A DNA stretch of 7,730 nucleotides from Nitrospira sp. (GTDB lineage: Bacteria > Nitrospirota > Nitrospiria > Nitrospirales > Nitrospiraceae): contig JABMDG010000050.1 of NCBI GenBank assembly GCA_015904045.1, forward strand, positions 2,377 through 10,106, written 5' to 3'. Shown here in pieces: positions 1-5,386 of this stretch (positions are counted from its first letter, which is position 1; every line of letters starts with the position of its first letter). The notes beneath the pieces were generated by a model, which saw only the letters and a list, made by a program, of their open reading frames with translations, made no database searches and was not told the origin of the DNA. The position numbers and the translations under genes were made by a program.

Positions 1-135
1 TACAAGGTGTTGTTTCTGCAAGGTGGCGCTACCAGCCAGTTTGCAATGGTGCCGATGAACTTGCTGGGCGATAAGGGTGTGGCAGATTTCGTCAACACCG
101 GCCAGTGGTCGAGCAAGGCAATCAAGGAAGCGAAG
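1..135 (+). pseudogene. serC: Phosphoserine aminotransferase (SerC) N-terminal-domain fragment
   Basis: Codons 1-45 resemble the segment around residues 70-115 of PLP-dependent phosphoserine aminotransferase, the serine biosynthesis enzyme that converts 3-phosphohydroxypyruvate to phosphoserine. The pattern is [20 protein letters not shown], then [17 protein letters not shown], then KAIKEAK. The GG..xQF loop is the region that binds the cofactor phosphate, and the Trp of TGQW matches the Trp that stacks on PLP in known SerC structures (established for the E. coli enzyme). Similarity stops at KEAK (124-135), after which the frame is CysS. The PLP lysine and the rest of SerC are missing. The 5' part of serC may lie upstream of the window. 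Confidence 0.75.
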
Positions 136-666
136 AACGCCCTGAATAGTTTCTATGATCTCTTTAAACGGTTGGAGGAGCCAGAGGTGAAGGAGGGTGT
201 CAACACAGCTGCTGATAAGGCGATTGAGCAGTGCCGACAAGGAATTCAGACGGCGATGGATGACGACTTCAATACGCCTGTGGCCCTTGCCGAATTTCAG
301 TTTCTTCGGGGCGAAATCAATAAGATTCTTGATAAGGGGTTCTCGACAGAATCACGGAGAAAGGTACGAGAGGCATTCCGAATCCTTGGTGAGCCCTTGG
401 CCCTGTTTCAGTTGAATAAGTGGCAATTTAATCAAAATGTAGTGGCTCCGCCGAGTCCTGCGACCCTGACTCTAACGACTTTTGCGCCGACTGTTACGGT
501 AGAAGGTCCGCTCCCGGATGATACAATCGAAATGAAGCTTACGGAACGCAATGAAGCCCGTCGAAACAAAGACTTTAAGAAGGCTGATGAAATCAGGAAG
601 TTCCTTGCCTCTCAGGGCATCATCATCGAGGACAAGCCCGATGGCACCAGCCGCTGGAAACGCTGA
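1..666 (+). CDS. cysS: Cysteinyl-tRNA synthetase C-terminal part, fused in frame to a SerC fragment (5' end outside window)
   Basis: The frame is open from base 1 and ends at TGA 664-666. From about codon 42 on it matches the C-terminal helical and anticodon-binding region of class Ia cysteinyl-tRNA synthetase, which charges tRNA-Cys in the cytoplasm. Key signs are the family motif [12 protein letters not shown] (near codon 86), the [18 protein letters not shown] helix and the ending [17 protein letters not shown] Pro/Thr/Val-rich linker (about nt 436-525) separates the two helical parts. The first ~45 codons are not CysS: they read as phosphoserine aminotransferase. The synthetase catalytic core (HIGH and KMSKS motifs, zinc ligands), which should come before this region, is absent within the window. 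As written, the product could not aminoacylate tRNA. The CysS assignment of codons 46-221 is secure; whether the fusion is real is uncertain. Confidence 0.85.
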   Translation, partial: YKVLFLQGGATSQFAMVPMNLLGDKGVADFVNTGQWSSKAIKEAKNALNSFYDLFKRLEEPEVKEGVNTAADKAIEQCRQGIQTAMDDDFNTPVALAEFQFLRGEINKILDKGFSTESRRKVREAFRILGEPLALFQLNKWQFNQNVVAPPSPATLTLTTFAPTVTVEGPLPDDTIEMKLTERNEARRNKDFKKADEIRKFLASQGIIIEDKPDGTSRWKR

Positions 667-1411
667 CGCGCAGGAGATTCTCTATGGGCTCCACGCGGTG
701 CGCGAGGCGCTCAAAGCGGGCAGCAGGCCGCTGCAGCGTCTCCTTGTCATCAGGACCGACAAACAGTTTTCGGATTTGGTCCAGTTGGCACGGTCGCTTC
801 ATGTTCCGGTCCATGTCCAACCGTCGGCTTCGCTCGATCGGCTGGTACCTGACGGCAGGCACCAGGGCATTGTGGCTTTTGCCGCAGCAAAAGCCTATCA
901 GACGGAAGAATCGATTCTTGCCCGCGCGGTAGAACGCAATGAACCGCCGCTGCTGGTCATTCTCGATGGGGTGGAGGACCCACATAATCTTGGCGCGGTG
1001 ATCCGAACTGCCGAAGGTGCCGGTGTCCACGGCGTCTTCATTCCGGAACGGAGAGCGGCCGGACTGACGTCGGTCGTCGCAAAGGTTTCCGCCGGCGCGA
1101 TCGACCATATGCCCGTGGCGCGGGTGACGAACACCAGCCGGCTGATCGAGTCATTGAAGGCCGCGGGTGTGTGGGTCTATGGGGTAGAACCGTCCGCGAG
1201 CAAACTCTACACGGATGTCGATCTGCGCGGTCCGGTTGGACTGGTGTTCGGCGGCGAAGGAACAGGAATCAGGCCGGGGCTGCTGCAGCACTGTGACGAA
1301 CGCATTCGTATCCCCATGCGGGGCCAGGTCCAATCGCTGAACGTCTCGGCATCTGCGGCGGTGCTGCTGTTTGAAGCAGCCCGCCAGCGAGGCCTCTCGG
1401 CAAAATCTTAG
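641..1411 (+). CDS. rlmB: 23S rRNA (guanosine-2'-O)-methyltransferase RlmB, SpoU/TrmH family
   Basis: This is a complete 256-residue SPOUT methyltransferase. The family uses S-adenosylmethionine to 2'-O-methylate a guanosine in the 23S rRNA peptidyl-transferase region (G2251 in E. coli). Residues ~12-90 form the L30e-like RNA-binding domain, starting [13 protein letters not shown]. The knotted catalytic domain shows all three SpoU motifs: motif 1 [19 protein letters not shown] with Asn116 and Arg122, motif 2 VFGGEGTGI with Glu206, and motif 3 [14 protein letters not shown] with Asn234. ATG 641 is chosen because GAGGA (628-632) lies 8 bases upstream and the RNA-binding domain begins just after. 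A longer open frame from 551 would only add residues encoded across cysS. The 26-base overlap with the cysS end suggests translational coupling. TrmH-type tRNA methyltransferase is the alternative, but the N-terminal domain and length favour RlmB. Confidence 0.93.
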   Translation: MAPAAGNADAQEILYGLHAVREALKAGSRPLQRLLVIRTDKQFSDLVQLARSLHVPVHVQPSASLDRLVPDGRHQGIVAFAAAKAYQTEESILARAVERNEPPLLVILDGVEDPHNLGAVIRTAEGAGVHGVFIPERRAAGLTSVVAKVSAGAIDHMPVARVTNTSRLIESLKAAGVWVYGVEPSASKLYTDVDLRGPVGLVFGGEGTGIRPGLLQHCDERIRIPMRGQVQSLNVSASAAVLLFEAARQRGLSAKS

Positions 1412-1686
1412 CGGATTTTGAGCATGCTGCCTTGGATGGCGGTCTTCAGCAGTTGAGCCGTATTGGACACCCGCATCTTCTTCATCATGTTCGCCCGGTG
1501 GGCCTCGACGGTTTTGACGCTGATTTTCAATCGCTGGCCGATTTCCTTGTTCTTAAAGCCTGCCCAAATCAATTCTAGAATTTCCTGCTCTCGCGACGTC
1601 AATGCTTCCGGACGCTTTGCGCGCGGGGGAGGCTCAAGGTCGGCTAGAGATTTCCGAACCCGTAACTTCCCAACTGCTTTTGCCAT
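1408..1686 (-). CDS. Small LuxR-type (GerE) helix-turn-helix transcriptional regulator
   Basis: The 92-residue product is almost only a LuxR/GerE DNA-binding domain. A basic N-terminal stretch (residues 1-27, with PPPRAKRP) is followed by the signature LTSREQEIL (29-37), then AGFKNKEIGQRLKISVKTVEAHRANMMKKM (split over 42-71) with the recognition helix at about 56-71. No receiver, PAS or autoinducer domain precedes it, so it is either a stand-alone regulator like the shortest LuxR proteins or the output half of a split system. ATG 1686 is preferred because AGGAGA stands about 10 bases upstream on the minus strand. An in-frame ATG at 1758 lacks a ribosome-binding site, and one at 1827 lies upstream of the likely -10 box. 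The gene converges on rlmB (2-base overlap) and is divergent from the prepilin peptidase. Control of the pilus genes is possible from position only. Confidence 0.85.
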   Translation of the reverse strand: MAKAVGKLRVRKSLADLEPPPRAKRPEALTSREQEILELIWAGFKNKEIGQRLKISVKTVEAHRANMMKKMRVSNTAQLLKTAIQGSMLKIR

Positions 1687-1897
1687 GTTGATCAGTTCTC
1701 CTTTGACTAACGGGCCATTCAGGTATACTGGGAGTCGATGGTATTCAACCTGCCCCATAGAGACGAATCTCGAGGGAATTATAGAAATGATCGTTGGTGA
1801 AAGTAAATGGTGGATCTTCAACTCCACAGGGTTTCTGAATCAGTAAACAAACCGTCACAAAACCAAAGGGCATGACGGAAGCGTCCATTTCTCACGC
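1687..1897. other. Divergent intergenic region between the LuxR-type gene and the prepilin peptidase
   Basis: These 211 bases separate two divergently transcribed genes. They hold the candidate minus-strand promoter, the ribosome-binding site of the LuxR-type gene (AGGAG on the minus strand, about 1697-1701) and an A+T-rich stretch around 1775-1865. A small GTGGA/TCCAC inverted repeat (1810-1814 and 1823-1827) is too short to interpret. I see no convincing plus-strand promoter or clear ribosome-binding site for the ATG at 1898. Confidence 0.5.
1778..1807 (-). promoter_or_regulatory. Candidate sigma70-type promoter for the LuxR-type gene
   Basis: Read on the minus strand, a perfect TATAAT (1783 down to 1778) follows TTTACT (1807 down to 1802) with an 18-base spacer. 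Transcription would begin near 1771, giving a leader of about 85 bases to the ATG at 1686. The -35 match is weak. Confidence 0.4.
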
Positions 1898-2646
1898 ATG
1901 ATTGAGCACCAGGTCATGTTTTCGGTCTATCTGATCGTTGCGCTGTTTGGCGCCCTCATCGGCAGTTTTCTCAATGTCTGTATCTACAGGCTGCCCCGCC
2001 GTGAATCGATTGCGTGGCCAGGATCCCATTGTCCCTCCTGCTCTCATCCGATTGCCTGGTACGACAACATTCCCGTTGTGAGCTATCTGATCCTGCTTGG
2101 GCGATGCCGAAATTGTCAGGTGCGCATCCCCATCCGCTATCCGGTCGTGGAGGCGCTCAATGCCTTAGGTTATGTCGGCCTTCTGTGGTTCTTCGGGCCC
2201 GGCTGGTCCACCGTTGTGTATGGCCTGCTCTATTCGGCTCTGTTGGTCGTGGCCGGAACGGATCTCTCCCACAAAATCATTCCCAATGCGATCACGTTCC
2301 CTGGCATCGTTGTGGGGCTTGTCAGCGCCGCCACCATCCTGCCGGCGGAATCCTGTGGTTTCTTGCCTGGGTGAGTCCCTACCTGTTCGGGAAAGAAGGG
2401 ATGGGCGGAGGCGATATCAAACTGCTCGCGATGATCGGCGCTTTTCTCGGCTGGAAACCGGCCTTGATGACGATTATGGTTGGATCTCTCTTGGGTTCGC
2501 TTGTCGGGGTTACCCTGATTGCTGCTCACGTGATCAAGCGGGAGGATTACATCCCATTCGGCCCGTTTCTTGTCTGTGGCGCAGTCATTTCGTTGTTTTT
2601 CGGGCAACCCCTTCTCGATTGGTATCTAGGCTTGCTGGCGGGCTAA
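1898..2646 (+). pseudogene. pilD: Type IV prepilin peptidase PilD, frameshifted with an internal deletion
   Basis: PilD is the inner-membrane aspartyl protease (A24 family) that cleaves type IV prepilin leaders and N-methylates the new N-terminus. The 5' part (1898-2374, 158 codons) has the GSFLNVCIYRLP start, the cytoplasmic zinc-type Cys pairs (Cys45/48 and Cys70/73), several membrane segments and the first catalytic aspartate, Asp122 in TDLSHKIIPN. It then runs out of frame at TGA 2372-2374. The 3' part continues in another frame from about 2341: GGILWFLAWVSPYLFGKEG, then GMGGGDIKLL with the second catalytic aspartate (codon 2413-2415), ending at TAA 2644-2646. Family members usually carry some 15 more residues between the LP and GGG positions, so the break looks like a deletion of 3n+1 bases near 2338-2350. 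A deletion or assembly error at the short GCCGGCGG tract is likely. As written, the two aspartates are on separate frames. ATG 1916 is an alternative start. Confidence 0.88.
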
Positions 2647-2878
2647 TAGTTCTTCTTCCACCTCACACCCTTACGGTCTCCGTGTCTCGTCCGCTGTATC
2701 TCTTCATGAATCACTGTATCTCCTGAGGCACAGCGTGGTGTGTACGAACTTTTCTTTCTCACAAGCACTTCATCCATGTGGCTGCATCTTTAATTCATTC
2801 GATTCGCTTCGTTGATTCAACAAGTTCAACTCTCTCCGCCAATCGCCATCATCAGGCAGCTCGATCTACAACATCGCA

Positions 2879-2903
2879 CTCAAGAAGCGGCACGACTCTT
2901 GAG
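2879..2903. repeat. Inverted repeat CTCAAGA-N11-TCTTGAG
   Basis: A perfect 7-base inverted repeat (2879-2885 and 2897-2903) flanks an 11-base centre. It lies 55 bases upstream of the first pilin start and overlaps a sigma54-like promoter motif. It could be an operator or an RNA hairpin. There is no T-run after it, so it is not a typical terminator. Confidence 0.5.
2887..2902 (+). promoter_or_regulatory. Candidate sigma54 (-24/-12) promoter
   Basis: GCGGCACGACTCTTGA resembles the sigma54 consensus TGGCACG-N4-TTGC. The -24 GG (2889-2890), CACG and TTG all match at the correct 10-base spacing, but the -12 GC is GA and the T before GG is C. Transcription would start near 2914, leaving a leader of about 45 bases. 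Sigma54 control of pilin genes through PilR is known in several bacteria; its use here is inference. Confidence 0.3.
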
Positions 2904-2958
2904 ATGCAATCGATTCCAAAGGAACTCAACTGAAACCGGAAATTTGAGAGAGGTGTAT

Positions 2959-3396
2959 ATGAAACAGGAAGGACACACGTTGATGGAACTCATGATGGGG
3001 CTTACGGTCACCGGAATACTTTCGGTTCTGGCGGTTCCTAATTTCCTGACTCTCAGTTCCGGCGTGCAGATCCATAGTGCCACGGAGGAGGTTGCGTCTG
3101 AACTCCGCCTTGCGAGACAGCTTGCAATGACACATCGTGATCGGGTTCGCATTACTTTCGACCTTGAACAACAGGCGATTGTCTCGCAGCTTGGCACTGG
3201 TTCGGAGGCGACACTCCATCATGTGTATCGCTATGCAGACAAAGGAGTTGCCATCGACGAGCCGAGTGCTGGTCTGGAAATCCTATTCCATCCCAGCGGG
3301 CGATCGGCCACGGCAACGACGATTCATCTCCGGAACAAAGAAGGACAGACTCAAACAGTAACCGTCGGCATTACCGGGAGGGTGTCGATTCTATGA
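2959..3396 (+). CDS. Minor pilin, GspH/FimT family (first set)
   Basis: The 145-residue product starts with a short class III prepilin leader: MKQEG, then HTLMELMMGLTVTGILSVLA. Cleavage is expected after Gly5, and the conserved Glu falls at mature position 5 (Glu10). The hydrophobic helix (about 6-28) is followed by the usual GspH/FimT pattern ATEEVASELRLARQLAMTHR (about 41-60) and a beta-rich globular part ending TVGITGRVSIL. Mature residue 1 is His rather than the usual Phe, which is uncommon. GspH/FimT proteins are low-abundance pilins thought to sit at the pilus tip and help initiate assembly. ATG 2959 is chosen for its GAGAGAGG site and leader length. The stop overlaps the next start (ATGA), so the gene is first in an operon with the PilV-like gene. 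The length looks complete. Confidence 0.85.
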   Translation: MKQEGHTLMELMMGLTVTGILSVLAVPNFLTLSSGVQIHSATEEVASELRLARQLAMTHRDRVRITFDLEQQAIVSQLGTGSEATLHHVYRYADKGVAIDEPSAGLEILFHPSGRSATATTIHLRNKEGQTQTVTVGITGRVSIL

Positions 3397-3875
3397 GGAG
3401 GCAGCCACAGGATACAGGGTTCAGCCTTATCGAAGTGATGATCGCAATGGTGATTTCCGGGATCGCGTTCATAGGGGCAATAGGAGCCGTGCAGATCTCA
3501 TCCGGGCATACTCGCCAAGGAGCACTGGATAGCAGGGCGCTGGAGCTGGCGCAGGGCCGGTTGGAGGTCAAGCAGTCTGTCCGGTGGCTATATCTCCTTG
3601 AAGACGACCTCGATGAAGATGGTATTCCTGAGACCATGATGAAGGATGACGGGCAGAATCCCGACGCCATGGCAGACGACGGAATTTACACCGCTATGTT
3701 GGAGCGAAATGGAATCACAGTGGTGTGGAGTGTTGAGACGGATCGTCCGGGCCCGCTAGGGTCGGTTGGGATGGTGGCCATCCGAGCGGTGTCCTCCTAT
3801 GTCGGTCAGGGCAGCCCCAAAGAAGTAATGGTGGCAACACTTCGAGCCAATCCCGCATTTGTGGGGCAACGATGA
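3393..3875 (+). CDS. Minor pilin, PilV-like (first set), with an acidic calcium-loop-like segment
   Basis: The 160-residue prepilin has leader MRRQPQDTG followed by FSLIEVMIAMVISGIAFIGA. Cleavage would follow Gly9, with Glu14 at mature position 5. The helix continues into ALDSRALELAQGRLEVKQ, a PilV-type alpha-helical spine. Residues 70-100 are strongly acidic: EDDLDEDGIPE (70-80) has the D-x-D-x-D-G spacing of an EF-hand-type loop, and a second Asp/Gly group DDGQNPDAMADDGIYTA (85-101) follows. That resembles calcium-binding turns, although the last loop ligand is not obvious. The start overlaps the upstream stop as ATGA and the 3' end overlaps the next gene in the same way, so the three genes are probably translationally coupled. 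A role in minor-pilin priming is inferred from the family. Confidence 0.82.
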   Translation: MRRQPQDTGFSLIEVMIAMVISGIAFIGAIGAVQISSGHTRQGALDSRALELAQGRLEVKQSVRWLYLLEDDLDEDGIPETMMKDDGQNPDAMADDGIYTAMLERNGITVVWSVETDRPGPLGSVGMVAIRAVSSYVGQGSPKEVMVATLRANPAFVGQR

Positions 3876-4093
3876 GACAACTACGCGCGACCCTATCAGA
3901 TGGGAAACGTGTGAAGAGGACTTCGGTACTTTCCGGTATGAACGGCGTCTGCCTTGCAGAAATGCTGATCGGCCTGGCGGCGGGTGTCATCGTGCTCGCG
4001 ACGGCGCTGGAGACTTTCATCATCGTACGTCAGCATGTTACCAAGCCATCTGGGGACGCCACAGTAGGCTCTCGATCAGTACGAGAAAAGTAG
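3872..4093 (+). pseudogene. PilW-like minor pilin, truncated after the N-terminal helix (first set)
   Basis: Only 73 codons are open. The leader of 25 residues ends in Gly25, then VCLAEMLIGLAAGVIVLATA has Glu30 at mature position 5. The helix runs on through FIIVRQHVTK (near residue 58), where pilin-like sequence ends. The last 15 residues (PSGDATVGSRSVREK) look unrelated, and the frame stops at TAG 4091-4093. PilW proteins usually run to several hundred residues with a beta-rich C-terminal domain, and the second copy at 5383-6690 has 435. No rest of a PilW is visible in any plus-strand frame after the stop, so this appears to be a 3' deletion rather than a simple frameshift. The position after gspH and pilV and the ATGA overlap support the PilW assignment. 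A real 49-residue mature mini-pilin is possible but less likely. Confidence 0.72.
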
Positions 4094-4298
4094 GCCAAAT
4101 CGGTTTGTGCTTTGCCTGTTCTTAGAGTATGGGGCGAAAATCGTCCTATCCTCCTTGCGCCGAAAATTGTCGTCGGGTTGCACGAAAAGTGGCGAGTCCC
4201 TCTACCGCTGCAATTAAGCATCGAAGTAAATACAAAGGGTTAAGTTGTGTTCTTACCCTACATCTAGCGGCATGCCCCTTGCTCGATCAGGAGTCGCC
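4094..4298. other. Gene-free spacer between the two minor-pilin sets
   Basis: No protein family is recognisable in any frame across these 205 bases. The sequence looks unlike the coding DNA around it, with an A-rich patch at about 4210-4245. AGGAG (4289-4293) is the ribosome-binding site of the next gene. The spacer may contain the promoter of the second set, but no convincing -35/-10 pair or sigma54 site stands out. Confidence 0.45.
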
Positions 4299-4808
4299 AT
4301 GTTGTATCAACGACGAACAGCCAGACGATCTGACACGAATCAGCGCGGGTTTACGCTGATCGAGATCATGATTGTTACGGTCATTATAGGGATTGCAGCA
4401 GGAATTGCGGCCCCGAATTTCACCGCGATGTATGCTCGCCATGAGCTCAATCAAGCGACAAGTAACCTCTATAACCGCATACTCTTTGCGCGCTCGGCGG
4501 CCATCAGTCGCAATGCCATGATTGTGGCGACGCCTGCTAATGTTCTAGGCGCTGAAAGCCAAGTGACATTCACGCCTCCGCTGGGCTTGGAAAAGTTGCC
4601 GCTCAGTGTCAACTTTGTCCTTCCCTTGCCGGCCACTCCAATCGGCTTTACCCCGCGAGGTCTGAGTACGCTGCCCCTGGCAACTCAGACGATTCAGCTG
4701 CAGAGCGTCCGTCTTCCGAACTTGATTTATACGATCTCTCTTGCTCCCTCTGGAAAGGTGACATGGTGCAAGCAGCAAATTACTCCCTGCGTGCGCAATG
4801 CCACTTAA
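4299..4808 (+). CDS. Minor pilin, GspH/FimT family (second set)
   Basis: The 169-residue prepilin has a 17-residue basic leader ending RTARRSDTNQRG, then FTLIEIMIVTVIIGIAAGIA. Cleavage is after Gly17, and Glu22 is at mature position 5. The ATAPNF-like turn (AAPNFTAMYARHEL), the spine NQATSNLYNRILFARSAAIS and the SGKVTWC strand near the C-terminus follow the GspH/FimT plan. The middle is rich in Pro, Leu and Thr, and the last residues carry two cysteines (WCKQQITPC) that could form a disulfide in the periplasm. ATG 4299 is chosen for AGGAG at 5 bases spacing; upstream ATGs in frame lack such a site. It starts the second pilin set, 50 bases before the PilV-like gene. It shares little with the first-set GspH beyond the helix, so this is not a recent duplication. 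Confidence 0.87.
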   Translation: MLYQRRTARRSDTNQRGFTLIEIMIVTVIIGIAAGIAAPNFTAMYARHELNQATSNLYNRILFARSAAISRNAMIVATPANVLGAESQVTFTPPLGLEKLPLSVNFVLPLPATPIGFTPRGLSTLPLATQTIQLQSVRLPNLIYTISLAPSGKVTWCKQQITPCVRNAT

Positions 4809-4858
4809 CCGAATGGCCTGATCGATTATTTATGCGGAGCCTTAAACGGAGCAGCAAC

Positions 4859-5386
4859 ATGAAGAAGCGAAGTGAAAGAGGTTTTACTCTTGTAGAAATG
4901 ATGGTATCGGCGACGATTCTCGGCTTGGGGGTGATGGGAATGGCAGCGATGCAGGGCATGTCTTTCACCAAAAATGTGGACGCCAATGACCTGTCTATTG
5001 TGACCAATGTCGCGTCCGACATGATGGAACGGATCCAAAACAACCGCCGGTACGCCTGGGCGTACAATAATCTTCAGACGGTTGGTCCCGGGAATTGCTT
5101 AGCTGGAGGAATTCCGGCACCGCCCCCGCCAGCGCCCTTTAAGGCAGACCCGCTGCCAATTATGGCAACGCGAGCCGTTCAAGGCGATTGCACCCAGTGG
5201 AGAGCCCTGGTGCTTGCCACAAATCTGGCTAACGTGCAGGGCGCTGTCCAGGTTGGCCCGCCGGTTCTGCCGATTCCCAATCAGTCCAGAACCGTTCAAG
5301 TCACTGTGCAGCTTCAATGGAACGATCGCAGCCCAATGCAGCGGCTACGAACCATCGCGTTTCAAACTCAGATCGTTCCGGAATGA
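4859..5386 (+). CDS. pilV: Minor pilin, PilV-like (second set)
   Basis: This is a 175-residue prepilin with a short leader MKKRSERG, then FTLVEMMVSATILGLGVMGM. Cleavage is after Gly8, with Glu13 at mature position 5. The helix is followed by NVASDMMERIQNNRRYAWAY, a pattern close to the AxxMxERIRxN spine of PilV proteins. A proline-rich segment (IPAPPPPAPFKADPLP) joins it to a C-terminal beta region with VQVTVQLQWNDR, typical of PilV. Two cysteines (GNC and GDC) may pair. ATG 4859 has GGAG (4848-4851) 7 bases upstream; an in-frame ATG at 4832 would lengthen the leader without a better site. The stop overlaps the ATG at 5383 (ATGA), coupling it to the PilW-like gene. Of the PilV-like proteins here this is the clearer family member. 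Confidence 0.88.
   Translation: MKKRSERGFTLVEMMVSATILGLGVMGMAAMQGMSFTKNVDANDLSIVTNVASDMMERIQNNRRYAWAYNNLQTVGPGNCLAGGIPAPPPPAPFKADPLPIMATRAVQGDCTQWRALVLATNLANVQGAVQVGPPVLPIPNQSRTVQVTVQLQWNDRSPMQRLRTIAFQTQIVPE

Larger units (their letters stand above)
2647..2958 (+). promoter_or_regulatory. Intergenic leader upstream of the first minor-pilin set
   Basis: This 312-base stretch contains no recognisable gene. An open frame does extend upstream of 2959 to 2812, but its residues carry no pilin signal, and ATG 2959 has the good ribosome-binding site GAGAGAGG (2946-2953, 5 bases from the start). No strong hairpin-plus-T-run terminator follows the peptidase gene. The 3' third holds the inverted repeat and sigma54-like site listed separately. 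Confidence 0.5.

Noticed and set aside
551..640. Longer start for rlmB at ATG 551
   Set aside because: The added residues are encoded across the cysS end, do not look like RlmB, and lack a ribosome-binding site. ATG 641 has GAGGA at 8 bases.
1395..1425. Bidirectional terminator between rlmB and the LuxR-type gene
   Set aside because: The two genes overlap by 2 bases and I see no stem-loop with a T-run at the junction.
1687..1827. Longer start for the LuxR-type protein at 1758 or 1827
   Set aside because: Start 1827 lies upstream of the likely -10 box. Start 1758 has no ribosome-binding site. ATG 1686 has a clear AGGAGA.
2014..2370. Independent gene in the second peptidase frame upstream of about 2341
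   Set aside because: The translated residues are Arg/Ser/Pro-rich shadow sequence of pilD. Only the part after ~2341 matches the family.
4101..4117. Second sigma54-like site (GG-N10-GC with TTTGC) before the second pilin set
   Set aside because: The -24 element lacks CAC after GG, the leader would be about 170 bases, and such spacing occurs often by chance.
4030..4221. Minus-strand frame of 63 codons over the spacer
   Set aside because: It has no ribosome-binding site or recognisable motif and overlaps the pilW fragment. It is probably chance.
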